From Notospermus geniculatus (taxonomy: Eukaryota; Nemertea; Pilidiophora; Heteronemertea; Lineidae), in assembly GCA_002633025.1 (NCBI GenBank), contig NMRB01001342.1, positions 72,439 to 136,438 on the forward strand: a stretch of 64,000 bases of DNA, given 5' to 3'. The notes under the pieces were generated by a model, which did not search any database, was not told where the DNA came from, and saw only the letters and a list, made by a program, of their open reading frames with translations. Each line of letters opens with the position of its first letter. Within the stretch, counting starts at the first letter, position 1. This document shows positions 23,401 to 38,000 of the stretch, one piece after another. The position numbers and the translations under genes are program-made.

Positions 23401-26056
23401 GCAAAGTATGCCTGGTCATGGTGCCCTGAAGACAGCTATCAGCGATAATTAACAAAGATTTGATAAAATGTGAAACCCTGTATCGTCACAGGCAAGATCA
23501 GTTGGGAACAATTTGGCACAGGATAATGTAACATTTCGGCATGTCTGCAAATGAACGATTAAAGTTCTTACAATTGCAGTCTTCCAAAAATTGTAAATAA
23601 CGAAAGTTTTTTTTGTTATTGTCAGAAAGTAAACTGTATGTGGAAACAAGAACCAAGCATCCCAACCTCATTTGGAAAATAACCTACCTTAGAGAACCAA
23701 ATATTCGCCGCTGATCGCTGCTTCCATCCATCACCCCACAGATCCAAATAGCACACTCACTGCCTCTCAAAAACTCACGGTCATTTTATAATATCTTGCC
23801 TCAGCAGTGATGAAAACACACAGATGAAATGAGAGGAAAAGCAATCACCAACATATGATGCATATACCAAGAATAAACATATTTTGATAATTGTCAACAA
23901 TATCACCTTATGTATTATAACAGTGTCAACAATGAATTTGATTGGACAAACAGTAACAATGGTCAATGGGGACAGAATGAACTAACTTCGATAACTTTGA
24001 AGCATGCTTCAAACAAATTTTCTGAAATTATCTCGTTGAGTACTTCCTCAAACACAAGCACTGCTTAAATTTTGTTTGATCATGAAGAGGAAGGCTGAAG
24101 GCATAGATTTCTTGGTAGCCTTCTTGTCATGCCAGGATGTATTGATATTTTGTCAATATTTCCACACTAATTTTCAATTTCATAAAATGAAGTGTTTCAG
24201 CATGGTGCTAAACAACCTTTAAAAGTTAAAAGCAGCTAGAAAATTATCCGAGTCAGCATCAGGATGGAATGATCAACAGGAGGAATTTATCACCTTGAAT
24301 TTTACAATAATAACCCCCTGGTAACACTCCAAAATGCGTAACATGTAACTTCACCTTGTAAAATATCATATTTACATGTTCTATATGGCATATTTAAATG
24401 ACACAACTCGTTAACCACACACAATTGAGACATGAAATCTATTTCTAATGATAATTTGCTAAGATTATGAAGATGTGTGCCTGAAGCAGACCTGGAGTAA
24501 TTGTTTGCCTTGAGTATAACACATTAAATCTATGATATTAAATCTATGACAGTCAAGTTCCAAAACTGACTGATATAAATACATGTATGTAAATTTTTGT
24601 CTTACATTTTTGTCAAAAGTTCAAACCAGAAGAATTGGGCAACTTTTAAAGCTGCGCTGAATATTTCATCTCTGATACATGTATTTCAATAATGGAAAGA
24701 CAATCACCCTAGCCCACAAAGAACATATTTTACATGGCACTTTAGAGCATTCTGTGATTATCACACTAGTTAGCATATTCTCAGAGTTAAAACTGAACTC
24801 TAGCAACTGTACTCTTGGGTATTTTATACAAACCAAGAAAGATGCATTCCACTTTTACAGGTTGGTTAATCAAGTGTGAAATATGATAGCCAGCTTATAT
24901 ACATTTCAATGTGTTTTCGAATGAGATTTCAACCCAAATGCACCATCAGACTTTTCATATCAACCACAACAGATCCCACAAGAGACACGCATGAATTTGC
25001 CACATTTTAACGAGCTCTATACATCCTGGTTCAAAGGAAAGGGGATTTCTTAATATAAGATCTGAACAAGGAGATTCTTTGTTTGTTAGAAAATGGGATT
25101 CTTACTGGCTGAAATATAGAGTGGTTATACATGAGTCAACAGACACATAATTGGATTATAACAGTGGAAAAAGACAGCGATAGGCTTATTTTTAATACCA
25201 CACACACCACAGTAGAATCGAAATGCTCAATTTCAATGACAAAACCAAAGGAAGTATAATTTGAAAACAGAGCAGCTTCTGAGCTGAATAATTACTTCAT
25301 GAGATGAACTTCAAGTTTCTAATCTACATACCAAAACCACAAAAGATGGCTTGAATAAGATAATTTTGATTTTATGTCATTCTAAATTACAACCAAAAAT
25401 TTAAGTTTTGATATTGAACTAATACAAAGTAAATGTAATATGTTTCACAGAGCAACACCACAAAAATACACATTCTATGTGTTTTTTTAGTACTGACCAA
25501 ATTTTTTTAGGTCAAAAGGCAGACCTACGCATCACAAGCATTGACCAATAAAACTGGCCTCTTTACAGCAACCCTGATCTCTATCTGAATATACACTTTC
25601 TCTACATACAAGCAGCATCTATTCTTCTCAATCACAAAGGCAGCAAGCCCCAGACGTATAAGGGTCAAGGGCTAACTTGCCATGACAACTCCTACCTGCA
25701 GAGGTAGGGCAAATTGACCAATCCTCCTCATCACAATTATCATAACCTCAAGTCCTAACCGTCCCTTGCATTCCAACCTGTCATCTTACTTCCTCAACAC
25801 TGCTGATGTCTCAATGATGATCAAGGCCATAGAGAACCGTAACCCTCTGTCAGCGAACAGGATGGAGACCTCTTGAAAACAATCCAAGATAGATGAAGAA
25901 AACTCGACTCGAGAAAGCTCTTGGAGGCCAACAGCTGACCGAAGTTCACTGGGGTAATTCCTCCAGTAGGACTTGACTCAAAGGCACAAGACCTTAGCCC
26001 TTTAGGGTTAAGGTAGCAGAATTCTTGGGTACCTCATCATCAACCACTCGTCCATG
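17471..26056. other. Gene-poor AT-rich interval
   Basis: 8.6 kb between the end of the A2M-like gene and the stop codon of the SH2B gene. I see no ORF with family similarity and no RNA gene. Part may be a long 3' UTR of SH2B (minus strand). It holds a ~59-bp tandem duplication at 18845-18962 (GAGATTCTAAGGAGGAATTG twice) and a MITE at 21104-21309. Confidence 0.6.
21104..21309. mobile_element. MITE with TTTAACCCTTTCACTGCC termini
   Basis: TTTTAACCCTTTCACTGCC at the left and GGCAGTGAAGGGTTAAA at the right are inverted repeats. AGCCAA/TTGGCT and CATAGGTA/CACCTATG form inner stems. No ORF. Confidence 0.6.
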
Positions 26057-29000
26057 TCATACGAATGTGTAGTGGTTTTCCACTGCTCTCCCATGGCCAG
26101 CCTGCGCCTGTTCCCGTGCCATATTCTCTAACGATTCTGTGCGCATGCGTACCGAACCGCCGGCTGTCCATACTGAATTGTCCACGCCACGGATGGCCGC
26201 AGCACTGGATCCAGACTGACTTGAGCCAGAGGAATGAGTTGTATTGTGCGACATGCTACGTGGTCGCTCTGCACACACTACATAATCAGTCAGAGTCACG
26301 TCTGACACACCACCAGACTCCAGAGGTATTGGGTGAGTGCGGAAGTGCTCAAGCATATCGAATATTGTCTGAAACCAAAGATGTTGCACCCGGCATTGTC
26401 CTTCATTATTTATAGTCATTCGGAGATGCTGAAAAATACAAACAACCATACTACATGTAGTAATGAACTGATCCAGATTCGTTTCAACGAAATGGCCCAT
26501 CTTTACACAGCTGGTTTTACACAAGCACGAAATCTAAACAGAGCACAGGTGGAATAGTCATAAATCATGCAATCAACAACAAGCACTAGATCTGCAGAGC
26601 AATTTCAATAAAATGTCTCCAACCCGACTGGACGATTTCATACACAATACAGGCTTCCATACTTGGCCGACTTGCCATTTTGCCTACAACCCATTACAAT
26701 AATATCTGACCATACCTTTGCCCTGCCTTGGAAGTTGAACGTGAGGACATATTCTCCTTTCCGCGTCTCACTCTGTCGCACTAAGAAAACACCGTGACCG
26801 TTCAAGTTCTGCTGAAGTACGAACGTGGCAGCGTCCATTCGGGAGAGGGTGCCGTGGAACCATGGGTAGTCTCGCAGGACGACATCGATGTTTGAATCGC
26901 TCGAATGCAGATGACTGGGCACTGAAACAAAAGTAAGAAATCAATGGAAGGAAAACTCAGTTTTTGTTTATTTGCTGCCCCAAAGGTAGAGAACAGAGCA
27001 GACAAAACCCCACCTCGACATCTGATGTTCTTCCGAATGAGAAAATTTTACAGCTCTCAGAATCTCGGCCAGTTTTTTCAGCTCCCTTGGCCTTTGCTTG
27101 TTCTCCGACAAGTAAACTGGCCAGTTCTGGACCTTGTTCTGAGCTCAGTTTTTATGCAAAAGTTTCTCTTAACTTATTTTAATGTTTATCCAAACTTTCT
27201 TCTACAAATGTTTATCGAAATTTCCTTTCTGCTTGGCACACAGAAGTATTGAAATCTGATAAATGATGTCACTGAACATCATGCTATAACAGGGGCAAAT
27301 AATGAATGTAGCAGCAAGCAGCAGAGTCCTTAAAAACTCTCACTGAACATTATTAAAGCGTAGCATATGAGATATCTGGAATCTTGTAGCTGGATTGACT
27401 CAGTACTCAATGAAACAAACTGCACAGATTATTCATTAGAAACAGACCAACATATTGAAAAGTATCACTACTGCTGACACGAGACAAAGTAAGCAGAAGA
27501 TACTCAGGAGGAGTAAGTACGAATAACAGATATTGAAGCAAAAACTGGACATGCAATTATTGAAAGAAACTAAAGAATTGCATGAATGAACTTACAAAAT
27601 GAAAAGAGTATGTGTTGTAATTACATGTATGTGTGTGTGGAAAAATTCATAAGCAAGAGATGAATTTTTGGTGTATGTAATGTGAATGTATAGGCAGTAT
27701 GAAAATTCTTAACAAAACTGCTACCACTGATTGGAGTACCGGTAAACCTGCTAAATAATGTTCAGATTTTTTTCAGATTGATATCAGATTATAAAACATG
27801 ACCAAAAGTATCAATTTTAGTGAAAAACTGGCATGACATTTAAACAAACAATAGCATAGACCATGCTATGGTGGAAATTTTCATACATCAAATTTTCCCC
27901 CAAATTTCTCTTTGCGCATTTTTTGTACCAACCTGATCTTGGGGACCCTGTTTCACTGGGGGTATTAGAAAATCTGAGAGATAATCCTCCACTGCTACCG
28001 GATGTTGCTATAGTGCTGAAGGGCCGACTGGGCGTCCTCGGTGGGACTTCAGGAGGATTATCACTAGCTACACTGCCGTGGGATGAGCGCCGCTGCGAGT
28101 GGAAAACATGAACGGTTTCTGCTTCTGAAATTCATCATTGAAAATCAACATTAGTTTTGACTTCGAGGCATTTTTTTTGTCGTATGTATGTCCCATCGTC
28201 AAAAAATGATCCAACTGAATAGTGGGCAGCAAAACGAGGAGTTAGAATGATTTAACAAAACAGTACACTGTGACACTGGAAAGGAGGGAGTAAAGTAAGG
28301 AAGCAACTAATTTAGAATGAATTGATTTGAAAATGCAAGACTAGACCTGAAACATAACATGCTTGGTTAGTAAACTGGTACCACAATAGGTTCATCACAT
28401 TATAAGGGTACATGGGATGCGAATCCATGGGAATAAGTGCCAGGTGAATGTCTGAGCATGGGGTGCTGACATCTGCATTGCATTCGGAACACCTCGGGTC
28501 TTTCCGTCGTTGTTCGGGAAAGCCCCTCGGATGTCATACAGTCATTCGCGGAGCGATTCTGGTCGTGATCACGACCAGAATTGTTAGGCTACCGCGTCAC
28601 TCATGACAAGTAGCCACCTCCGCGAACAAATATAACACCTGCAAACCCTGGCTGTCTGAAGGCGTGTTTATCGCTCAAATATCAATAAATTGGTATATAT
28701 TTGACACGCTGTATGTAAACTTGGAAGTGACACGCCAGTAAGGTAGTTATTTACACATTTTGGTGATCATNTGGTGCCATTATTCCATCCGTTAAAATCA
28801 GCGACACATCATTCCCCGAACATCTGCTTGGAAAGATTACCAAACCTTCTCCACTGGTTTTCTGTCTGCTTTGAAAACCAGGCTGATTCAACAAACCAAG
28901 GAGCCAATTAGTATACGAGTGAAGTACAAATAAAACACAAATGTGCACTAATATGGACTAGAAGATCTGGATCTAACTTATCGCAACTGTATGAAGTAGT

Positions 29001-32000
29001 CCCCTGTATCACTTACTCGGAGGATTTCCCACTTGAACATATCCTGTCCTAGTTAGAAGGTGACTCATTACCCTCCTTCTATTTTGAGATAAACCCAAGG
29101 GTACTCCATATATTCATAACAATTATTTTAATAATTTAACATTTAAAAACATTTAAATTATGCATGCCCATTTTAAAAGTGTACGCCATATTCTCATTAA
29201 ATGTAATGTATCGTCCTTAAAATTTGCATTGAAATCCACTTGAAAAACATTCATGAGGCCTTGAACAGCTGTGGATGAGAGTGTTTCACTGTGAATCTGA
29301 TCATTTTGGGCCTTCTGAACATTAGACTGAGATTGACAAAGGATCAGCAATTAGGATTATAGCAAAGCATAGTGTTCTCCCCTCATCAACAGCCCCCTCC
29401 CCATCACGACCAAGCCAGCTGAAGCTAGGCCTATGGTGACGTACCTGCACTTTTCATGGGAGGCAAGGTGACAGTGAGTCCAGCTTGAATTTTACCACTG
29501 GCAGCAGCAAGAAGGCTGAAAAATAAAAATACGGAACTGTGAAATCCAGCTATCAGAAATGACTGTAAGAATAAACAAGACAACCAGAGAAACAGAAATG
29601 ACTGCTGTGTTTTGGGAAATAGGGGGTTAAAGGGTCCCTGTTCCAAGGATCAATGGTCCCTCAAAAGTGCATGACTGCCAGTGCCAGGATCTCAAGTGTC
29701 CTTGAACAGGCCATTCCGATTATGACCCTCTGAGATTTATCACAATAACTGGGATGCTGCCTCAGCAGACGCAATCATAGCAATGAGTAATGAGAGTTCC
29801 TATGACCTGCCACTCCTTTCTCTTCACAATGTTGGTAATTCCAATAGTCTTATACACATGTGAAGAAAATCGAGGCGAGAAATTGCTAGGGTGTGTGTGG
29901 GGTTGAAATTACAATATTACACGTCACCAATTTCAATCGACTGGTTCCCGCCTACACGTCGCTGGCACTCCCAAGGCAACAGAGACAGAAATCAGTCTGT
30001 CTTCAACCTGGTTTTGAACTGCAGACCTAGACTAGCCACGAGGTAGTAAATACTACTGTACCTAAACAAGATGACATTGTAAATGTCGAATGGTTCCCGA
30101 TGTAGGCCTACAGGTGATTCTTCCGGTACATGAATGGTACATTGATATAGATCATGATACATTGATAGACATAAGTGACAGATGGATTACGATGATGTCA
30201 ACAGAACTTGATCTCATGCCAGTAAATTCATCGCGTAATTGACCATGGCTTGATATCTGATGGTTCTAGAACAAAATGTACCCGGCGAAATGGTNTCACA
30301 ATAACTGGGATGCTGCCTCAGCAGACGCAATCATAGCAATGAGTAATGAGAGTTCCTATGACCTGCCACTCCTTTCTCTTCACAATGTTGGTAATTCCAA
30401 TAGTCTTATACACATGTGAAGAAAATCAAGGCGAGAAATTGCTAGGGTGTGTGTGGGGTTGAAATTACAATATTACACGTCGCCAATTTCAATCGACTGG
30501 TTCCCGCCTACACGTCGCTGGCACTCCCAAGGCAACAGAGACAGAAATCAGTCTGTCTTCAACCTGGTTTTGAACTGCAGACCTAGACTAGCCACGAGGT
30601 AGTAAATACTACTGTACCTAAATGACCGATATCTCTGCCCATCATTCATACTGTTACACTTAACAAGAGAGCAGGACAAATTTCTCAGAGGACACTTTTC
30701 ACTGCTACATCACATACATGTAATTAAGCAGTTCTGGGGCCTTATTCGCAAAGCGCTTAGCACTTAAGAATTTGTAACATTCCAGGAGGTATTGGATGAA
30801 CCACTGAACAATGGTTTGAGAGGACGCTACGAATGCGCAACTCTAAGTATGCTTTGTGAATAAGTTTCACAGGCAGAAGAATATTATCAAGCTGAATTGG
30901 AAGCCCAACTGGCAGATAACCTGAATGTAAACGTCAGTCTTGTGCGCTGAGAATACTCGTGCGGCTGGCACTCCTCAAGACATCATCACGTGTTTATCAA
31001 TATTTCATGAGATAAATGAATAGGGATGTTTTAGACAGGACTGTGAATCCAGCCTATCACTTATCTCCAGACGGCACAGATCTTGAGACAAAATCATTAT
31101 GTTATTTATTACAAATTGATTGGAAAACTGGCTGCGCGGTAGGGTATCATGTTCAGTCAGGAGATAAGACAAAAACAACAAAAACTTTAGGGAGTGGGGG
31201 GAGGGGGATCTCGCAGCTTGGAAATCTGACTGATTGGGGGCAGCTGAAAAATCGGACAGATTTGAGGTGATCTTGAACATGTTAGCAAGCTCTAGGCCCG
31301 ATACAGCTTTGTTGAAGAATTCTTCACCATCTTTTATCCATATCATCATATGGCAACATATACAAAACAAAAATACAAGAATATACATGTACCTAACTGA
31401 TTCCACTGCTAAGCTTAATGCATCTATACATGACCCAGGACATTCACCCTTCACAAGATAATGGCCGTTCAGGGAGAGACTATCAGGCAATTCCCCCATA
31501 ATCATCATGATCTATCAGCGGTAGAATGTGTGAAGGGGAATCACTGTGATAGCTGCTGATGGCCATGGACAATAATACTGAATAATGGAATTGTCTGACA
31601 ATGGTTATGGCAAGCATCACTGCTGAACCAACAGGAGTCACAGCCCATTCAACACTCAAAACAGAATTTTTAACTGATGGAGTGTTTTTGCTATTAAGAA
31701 CAGGCAAAAAAATAGTGCCAATGGCACTGTGCCTGCTTGGCTTGAACCAGTTTGGCCCCCTAGTGGCAAAGTCAAGAATCAGATTTTCTTTTAAAACTTG
31801 TGTTGAATACAAGGTAGATGTCTTCACTGCAAGCAAACTATTGACAAATTCATTTTTACATTCAGGTAGCCAAGGAACAGACAATTGCGTCAATTGCAGT
31901 TCTTTTGATATCATGTGTTACATTCAGACGATACATCTATATACCCGGTATCCCAAAGGCTTGACAACACAGATCTCCACGGTGACAAACAGAGGATGGT

Positions 32001-35000
32001 TTCACGCGCTTACCTGCCAGCACCCTGGTGATCAAAGATATCTGTCCTCATAAACTGACGGATGGCTAATAGCCATGATTTCATCTCCTCCACATCCATT
32101 GCCTCGAATATGTACTCTTGATTATTCTCAGCCTGAAAATCGAAACAAACAATGAAAACGTAGTCAAACTGGATTAGATTTGTTCCCGATTACCTGCTGA
32201 ACAGTGAGTTTTTAGCATTCATTAAATACATAATCATGAACTTTCCAGTTTACACACAAGATTTCTTACAATCAAACGTACTCTAAGTACAAATGTGTTC
32301 TCGTGGTCAGGCATCTCCAATGCCGTCGTCTCTCGTGCCTCTGTGATAAGGTAACAGAAGACACCACCTTTTGGCTTCACTGACTGCAACGAGAGAAGAA
32401 TGGTTGTGGATCAGGCAGGGAGTCATCGTGAGAAAACATGTCATCAACACTACTCAATTGTGAGAATCATCCAATAAAAAGGCCTCAAATCTGAAAATGG
32501 TGAAGTATAGTCTATCAGGCAATCAGGTCAGGAGTGGATGAAAATGAGGGACATCATTGTCAATAGGTGGCAGCACTGCAGCAGCAGTCCTATAATACTA
32601 TGCAACTGACATGGGACCGTAACTTGAATTGAATGATTTTCATAAGAAAACGTAATCCTTAGTGGCCAAAAGTTCCTCATTTGGCCTACATTGAGGCTTC
32701 TTTCAACATCCTCTGTGAGGATCATCAAGCCCTCTCTGTGGACCACAAGCACCAATCTGAGGATAACCGAGCACTTAGGTTCTATTTTGGCTGTGAAACA
32801 CCCATCCCTCGTGAAGCAGTTAACAATTCCAGCCTACGTCAGAGGAAATCATATCCACGAGACGGTGGCAGATGCACCAACGAAAGATTTCTTTTTATCA
32901 ATCTTTCCACCCACAGAAAACATCAATAGAGAAGTATACCTGCCTTCACCGGAAATGGTGCTTTTAACTAAATACCTTTCTTTCGCCACACCGACAGGTA
33001 GAATACCAAGGTACAAGCAAGTTTACCACCAACTTCCTGGAGTCTGTCAGTTTTTGTTCACCTTTGTTTAAATCATGTATGAACAACAGACTTTCATGCT
33101 ATGGTGAGAACGGTGAATGAAGCAGATTTACGCTAAGGCAAGAGTAACACAAACGGTGGTACGTATTTGAGCATGAAAAGGGTTAATACTGCAGTGGTAT
33201 TGGTAATGAGATAGAAGTCATGCAGAACCTTCCACTCTATCTAACATCGCTACGGCGCCATCACCAGCGATAAGTTGAGTTCTTCCACACGCGGGCCTAT
33301 AGTCAGTTACACCTACAATCCCATTTTGATGTAATCTGGGGACTTACATGTAGCAGTCCTCCCCATGTCACTGCAACCTCTGATTTAACTCTTTTACATC
33401 GCACCATCACGGCTAGGGGATGACTTTTTCCCAAACAATTCATTCAAGTCTAGTGTAGTTACGATGAATATGACTGTGGCAGCACCAATCAGATACACAG
33501 AAGACACAAAATTAGCATATTGGCCATGGTTAGCATTCATCATCTACAACCCGATAGATGGCAATGGCAGGCCATCGGGTCAGAGTGACGGTAAGCTCCA
33601 GACAAGAAAGGATTGATAGCGATCGCCTCAGAATTCTAGATCCATCCCATCATCATGCTCATGTTTTGCCATAATTCCTCAGGCGCTATGTAGAAGAGAT
33701 CCCAGAGGATCTCTGGGATCTCTTCTTCATAGCACCTGAGGAAGACCCTGATTGGGGTCGAAAATTTGCGAAATATTCGGAGACGACTTCCCGTTTTATT
33801 GTGTAGTGTGTGTTGTTTTTGTGCTGTTTTTTTTAATATCTAAAATTTGAGGGGTCGAAAGGGCCTCAAGTTTCCACTTCCACGCCTGAAGCAGAGGAAT
33901 CATTTGGATAGGAAACCTGGGTAGGCCTACCTGACAGGATGTGTAGTAGACGCACAAGGAACGAATGAACATTTTTGGACAATTTGCAGCTCACAGAATG
34001 ACATAGACCTAAATAATAAAGGTAGTATTTTTACCTGAACCCTACCCATCGCATAGCGAAGATCATTCCATTTTTTTAGATCCACCCACACAAATACTAC
34101 ATAATTTCCAACATGTCAAAATGCACAAAGAGTAGTTATAATTTGGATACAAGTGGGATGGCAGACCGGATATACGATAATTAGTGTACACAGGAAGTGA
34201 TAGCAAACCTGATATGTGATAGCCTATCAGTTACAGCCTATAGCTGTGGCCCTTTTTTACCCTCTTCAACATCAATCATTCACATAATTTNAAAATCATA
34301 CTGGGTAAAACCACGAAATTTGTACTTCTCCAGTTATCCTTATAATACAGGGAGTGCAACCGGAGGATGGAACAGCCACATCAGCTTCATTGGCCGTTGT
34401 ATTTCAGCAGGGGTTTGTGTGAGCGGATGAAGAGAAGCGAGGTAAAAACCCCTGCTGTGGGAGGATGGGGAATCGGGATCAAATAGCATTGAATGCGAGG
34501 ACAAGGAATACACGCGCATAGTTCATTCAGTTCTTCACACCATCTTTCCAGCAGTCAAGTACAACAGTCTCGGCTAGACAAACACCATCGTTCACCTGCC
34601 TGCAAACTATCTGCGAAACCATATCTAGCTTTTTCTGAATATCGATAGTAGTAGTCGAGGCATTCTGAATTTCTCTATCACAGGGCACTACTGAGCATTC
34701 CCTGAACTCCAGTAACTTAAAGGTGAAGTCTACTTATGGATTTGTCATTTTGTCAAATATGAGAGACAGCAGGTGACGTTACTCACAAATCCTTTTTTAT
34801 TTCATGTTTTGGTCTCTTTCAGCATCTTTGGATGCAGAATCATCACAAATCAAACAATTCTAAAATCGACGATATCCATGACTAACAAATAAGCAGCTAC
34901 ACTTACCCCATTAGCTGAATTAGTCTAATTTTTTAGTGTCATATCCTGTTCCCAATTCATTTCCAGGGTTACAGGATGTCACGAGTAGTGACTTTTCATT

Positions 35001-38000
35001 GGTTTGGCAAGCTGACCTCCAATCAGTGGAGAAGAGATTTAGTAGCATTCCATAGTGGTTTTCCTATTAACCTTTATCTGACATTTCCCAACTCAAAGTC
35101 CATTTTTGGAGATTCATTCATTCAGTTCAGTCAAAAAGGCACATCATTACACATGATTATTCAGAAAAATATTCTAATTGTGGTCTACGATCTTCACCTT
35201 CCTGACTGCAGAAATACTGTTTTATAGAGTGAAGTTCAGGCTGAGGCCGATAATGCCTCTTGAATGACTCCAATATGGTATGATGACAGTCACCATGCAC
35301 CATTTGAAGATGACTTTGTTTCCAATGACTGACCAAAGTATTTGTTGTATTTGTCACAGACAGACATGGTAGATAGCAGTTTAGTAATCCATTATGATGA
35401 ATCAATACATAGGCCTCCTTTGGTCACACATAAGGGCCATTTAGACAACAGGCAAAAATCCACATGCGATCCGATCGAATCCGATTGTGGTTCACTCTTG
35501 CGTGTACACGCTACCCAATGTGGTCTAATGTGGTCCATTTTGCTGGTCCCGAATCCACATTCGACCGCATTATAGGCCTAGATCACATACGACCATATTA
35601 AAATTCTCATCTAAACGCAAATAAGACCCGAATCCGGATTCATGTGACTAGATTTTACATGCGTGTGTATGCTACCCACAAAATTGGACCATATCCGGTC
35701 CAGAATGCGGATCGATCGGATTGAATCTGAATGTTTTTTTTTGGCTTGGTCGTCTATACGGCCCTATATTTCACAGCTGAAATCATACTGTACCTGAATG
35801 ATGATTTCCTAAATACAAGTCAATGACACAAGCACAAAACTGACCAAGACTCGCTGATCAAAAATCATAATGCTGATATAGTCATTCTCTTATATTTTTC
35901 ACACTGAATTGCTTAGACATGTTAGATAGAGCAAGGAAAATAAACGCAGACTCATGGGCTACACCAAACCAGAGCAGGCAGGAATCAATCGTCGGCTGCA
36001 GCCTCTTCCCATGCAGCCAGGTGTAATCGCCTACAGAAGCCGCTGAACGTCCATGAAATCCATTCACAACGTTCACTCCATTCACCATCAGCCATCCTGC
36101 GGCTGCAAGCATGCATCATCAACATAAAATCAATACTACATTTCTATTTCTTCATTCATAATTGCGACAGTAACCCGAGCACTGCAGCTCCCTAGCTACA
36201 TACAACAGATATTATTTGGTCAATTGGATAATTTTGAGCACAGCCAACTTCCTGACTTCTATTGTAATTGAAATTACACAAAACCCTTCCCCTCATCCAC
36301 AATTTTGGACCATATGGTTCATTTTACAAATACAGTGCCAGAGGAACAGCCTAGAGTGTCCAGAAATGCAACTGGTTTTAGAGTAGACATGCCAATATTG
36401 GCTGCAGTTTCCACAGCAGCCTCATTACTCTAGCCCATCCCTAGTTTTATCCGCTACGAATCCGTCACCGAGACATGATGTGGCCACAGTTATTGCCCGT
36501 CATCTTATTGGCTCTGGTGTTTCCCCCACAGTGCACGTTGTGGGGCTTGCTAATTGTGTGGATGGCACCGAACAGAAATGGTTTGGACCACGTGGACGTT
36601 ACTCACTATTCCAACTGACCATCCCAAGCACTCACTCTGATGCCCTCTTCAACAATCATTTACCATGAAATGTACAGTGTGTACCGGTACATCTTTCATC
36701 TTTCAACTTGGTGGGAGCCTCATGCATCAGAATATGATATAAATGGATACTGTACTTCAGACAGAGAATCAGTTGACAGCCAAGATGAACCCCTGATCTG
36801 TGAAGAACTGTTCAGCTAAATATTTACAGAATGCCGGTCCTGGAATCTCATGTCACTCTGTCAGGAACTGTTGAGCTAGGCACTTTTCTTGTCAAGTGCC
36901 TTTCCTGCAACACAGATCACTTCCTAGTTAAACTAACGGTATATATATATATATTCTAATTAAAAATAATAAGATATTACATAACAATTACGACATGTGC
37001 TTTGTCCATTAATTTGTGCTTGTAATACATTCAAGTGCCCATCCCTGTTTTGAGAACACATACTGAACTCCAACTGAATACGCAACCCATAATATTAACA
37101 CTGTGACACCACTGTCTCCTGTTCAGGTGCCCATCCCTGTAATGCGGTCTCAATCGATGAAAATCTATCAATGCAGAACATTAGCATGAGCATGCTTTTG
37201 CCCATTCCATGAGCCAACCAAATGCCATTTCGCGGCATGGCACTCCTAAGTGTCTTCACTTTACAGCACTGCTGGGCCAACATCCAATAATTCAAACATC
37301 AATATCATTCATTAACACCGACTATGCGTGGGNGAGAGTAGGTGATAAACAGATTTAGCGCTATTGTAATGAACTTCAATACAAAAGCTCCAATCCTGAC
37401 ATTTTCAGACTTAGGCCTACATGTCACCATGTAGAGGCCTATGTTTTTTATGGTTGTCAATGAGTGATGTCGGAAGAAACACTAACAGCCAGTATGGAGT
37501 TGCACAAAAGCCAGGCCTTGTCTTAAGGCGAGCTAAAATGTGCATGCGCCTCGCAAACAATAGAAATTCTATTGTTTGTGAGGCGCATTTTAGCTCGCCT
37601 GAAAAGACAAGGCCTGAAAGCAAGACTCACTCTCAGTGATTGCAAGTAGGGAATTGTCTAATTTTCTAATTTTTTTTTAAAGAAATGAATTTTGAGCATG
37701 TTGAGAGGCTGAGTCTGACTTCAAAGCCATAAAGGGGACAATGTTTCTTCCTTGGGTGCATTATCATTGATTGATTACTCTCTAGAAAGATTATAGGTTT
37801 CATGGCAGGATGCGTGTGATCTGTTCTAAAATCCCTTCCCATGAAAGAGTCTCATTTTGTTCACAACTAAGTTGATTTCTGATTAGCTTATGTATGTAAA
37901 AGCCCTAGACCTTCTGTTCTATAGAATAGAATTCCGTGCACCAATGTACCACAACATGTTAGAAAGAAAATATCGCAAAAACGACAACAAAAGAAGTATT

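Noticed and set aside
17471-26056. Hidden genes or tRNAs in the 8.6 kb AT-rich interval
   Set aside because: Only short random frames; no cloverleaf or family motif was seen by eye, though a covariance-model scan was not possible.
31483-31914. 143-residue minus-strand ORF in an SH2B intron
   Set aside because: No recognisable family, no phase-compatible splice sites; neighbouring SH2B exons already join in phase without it.
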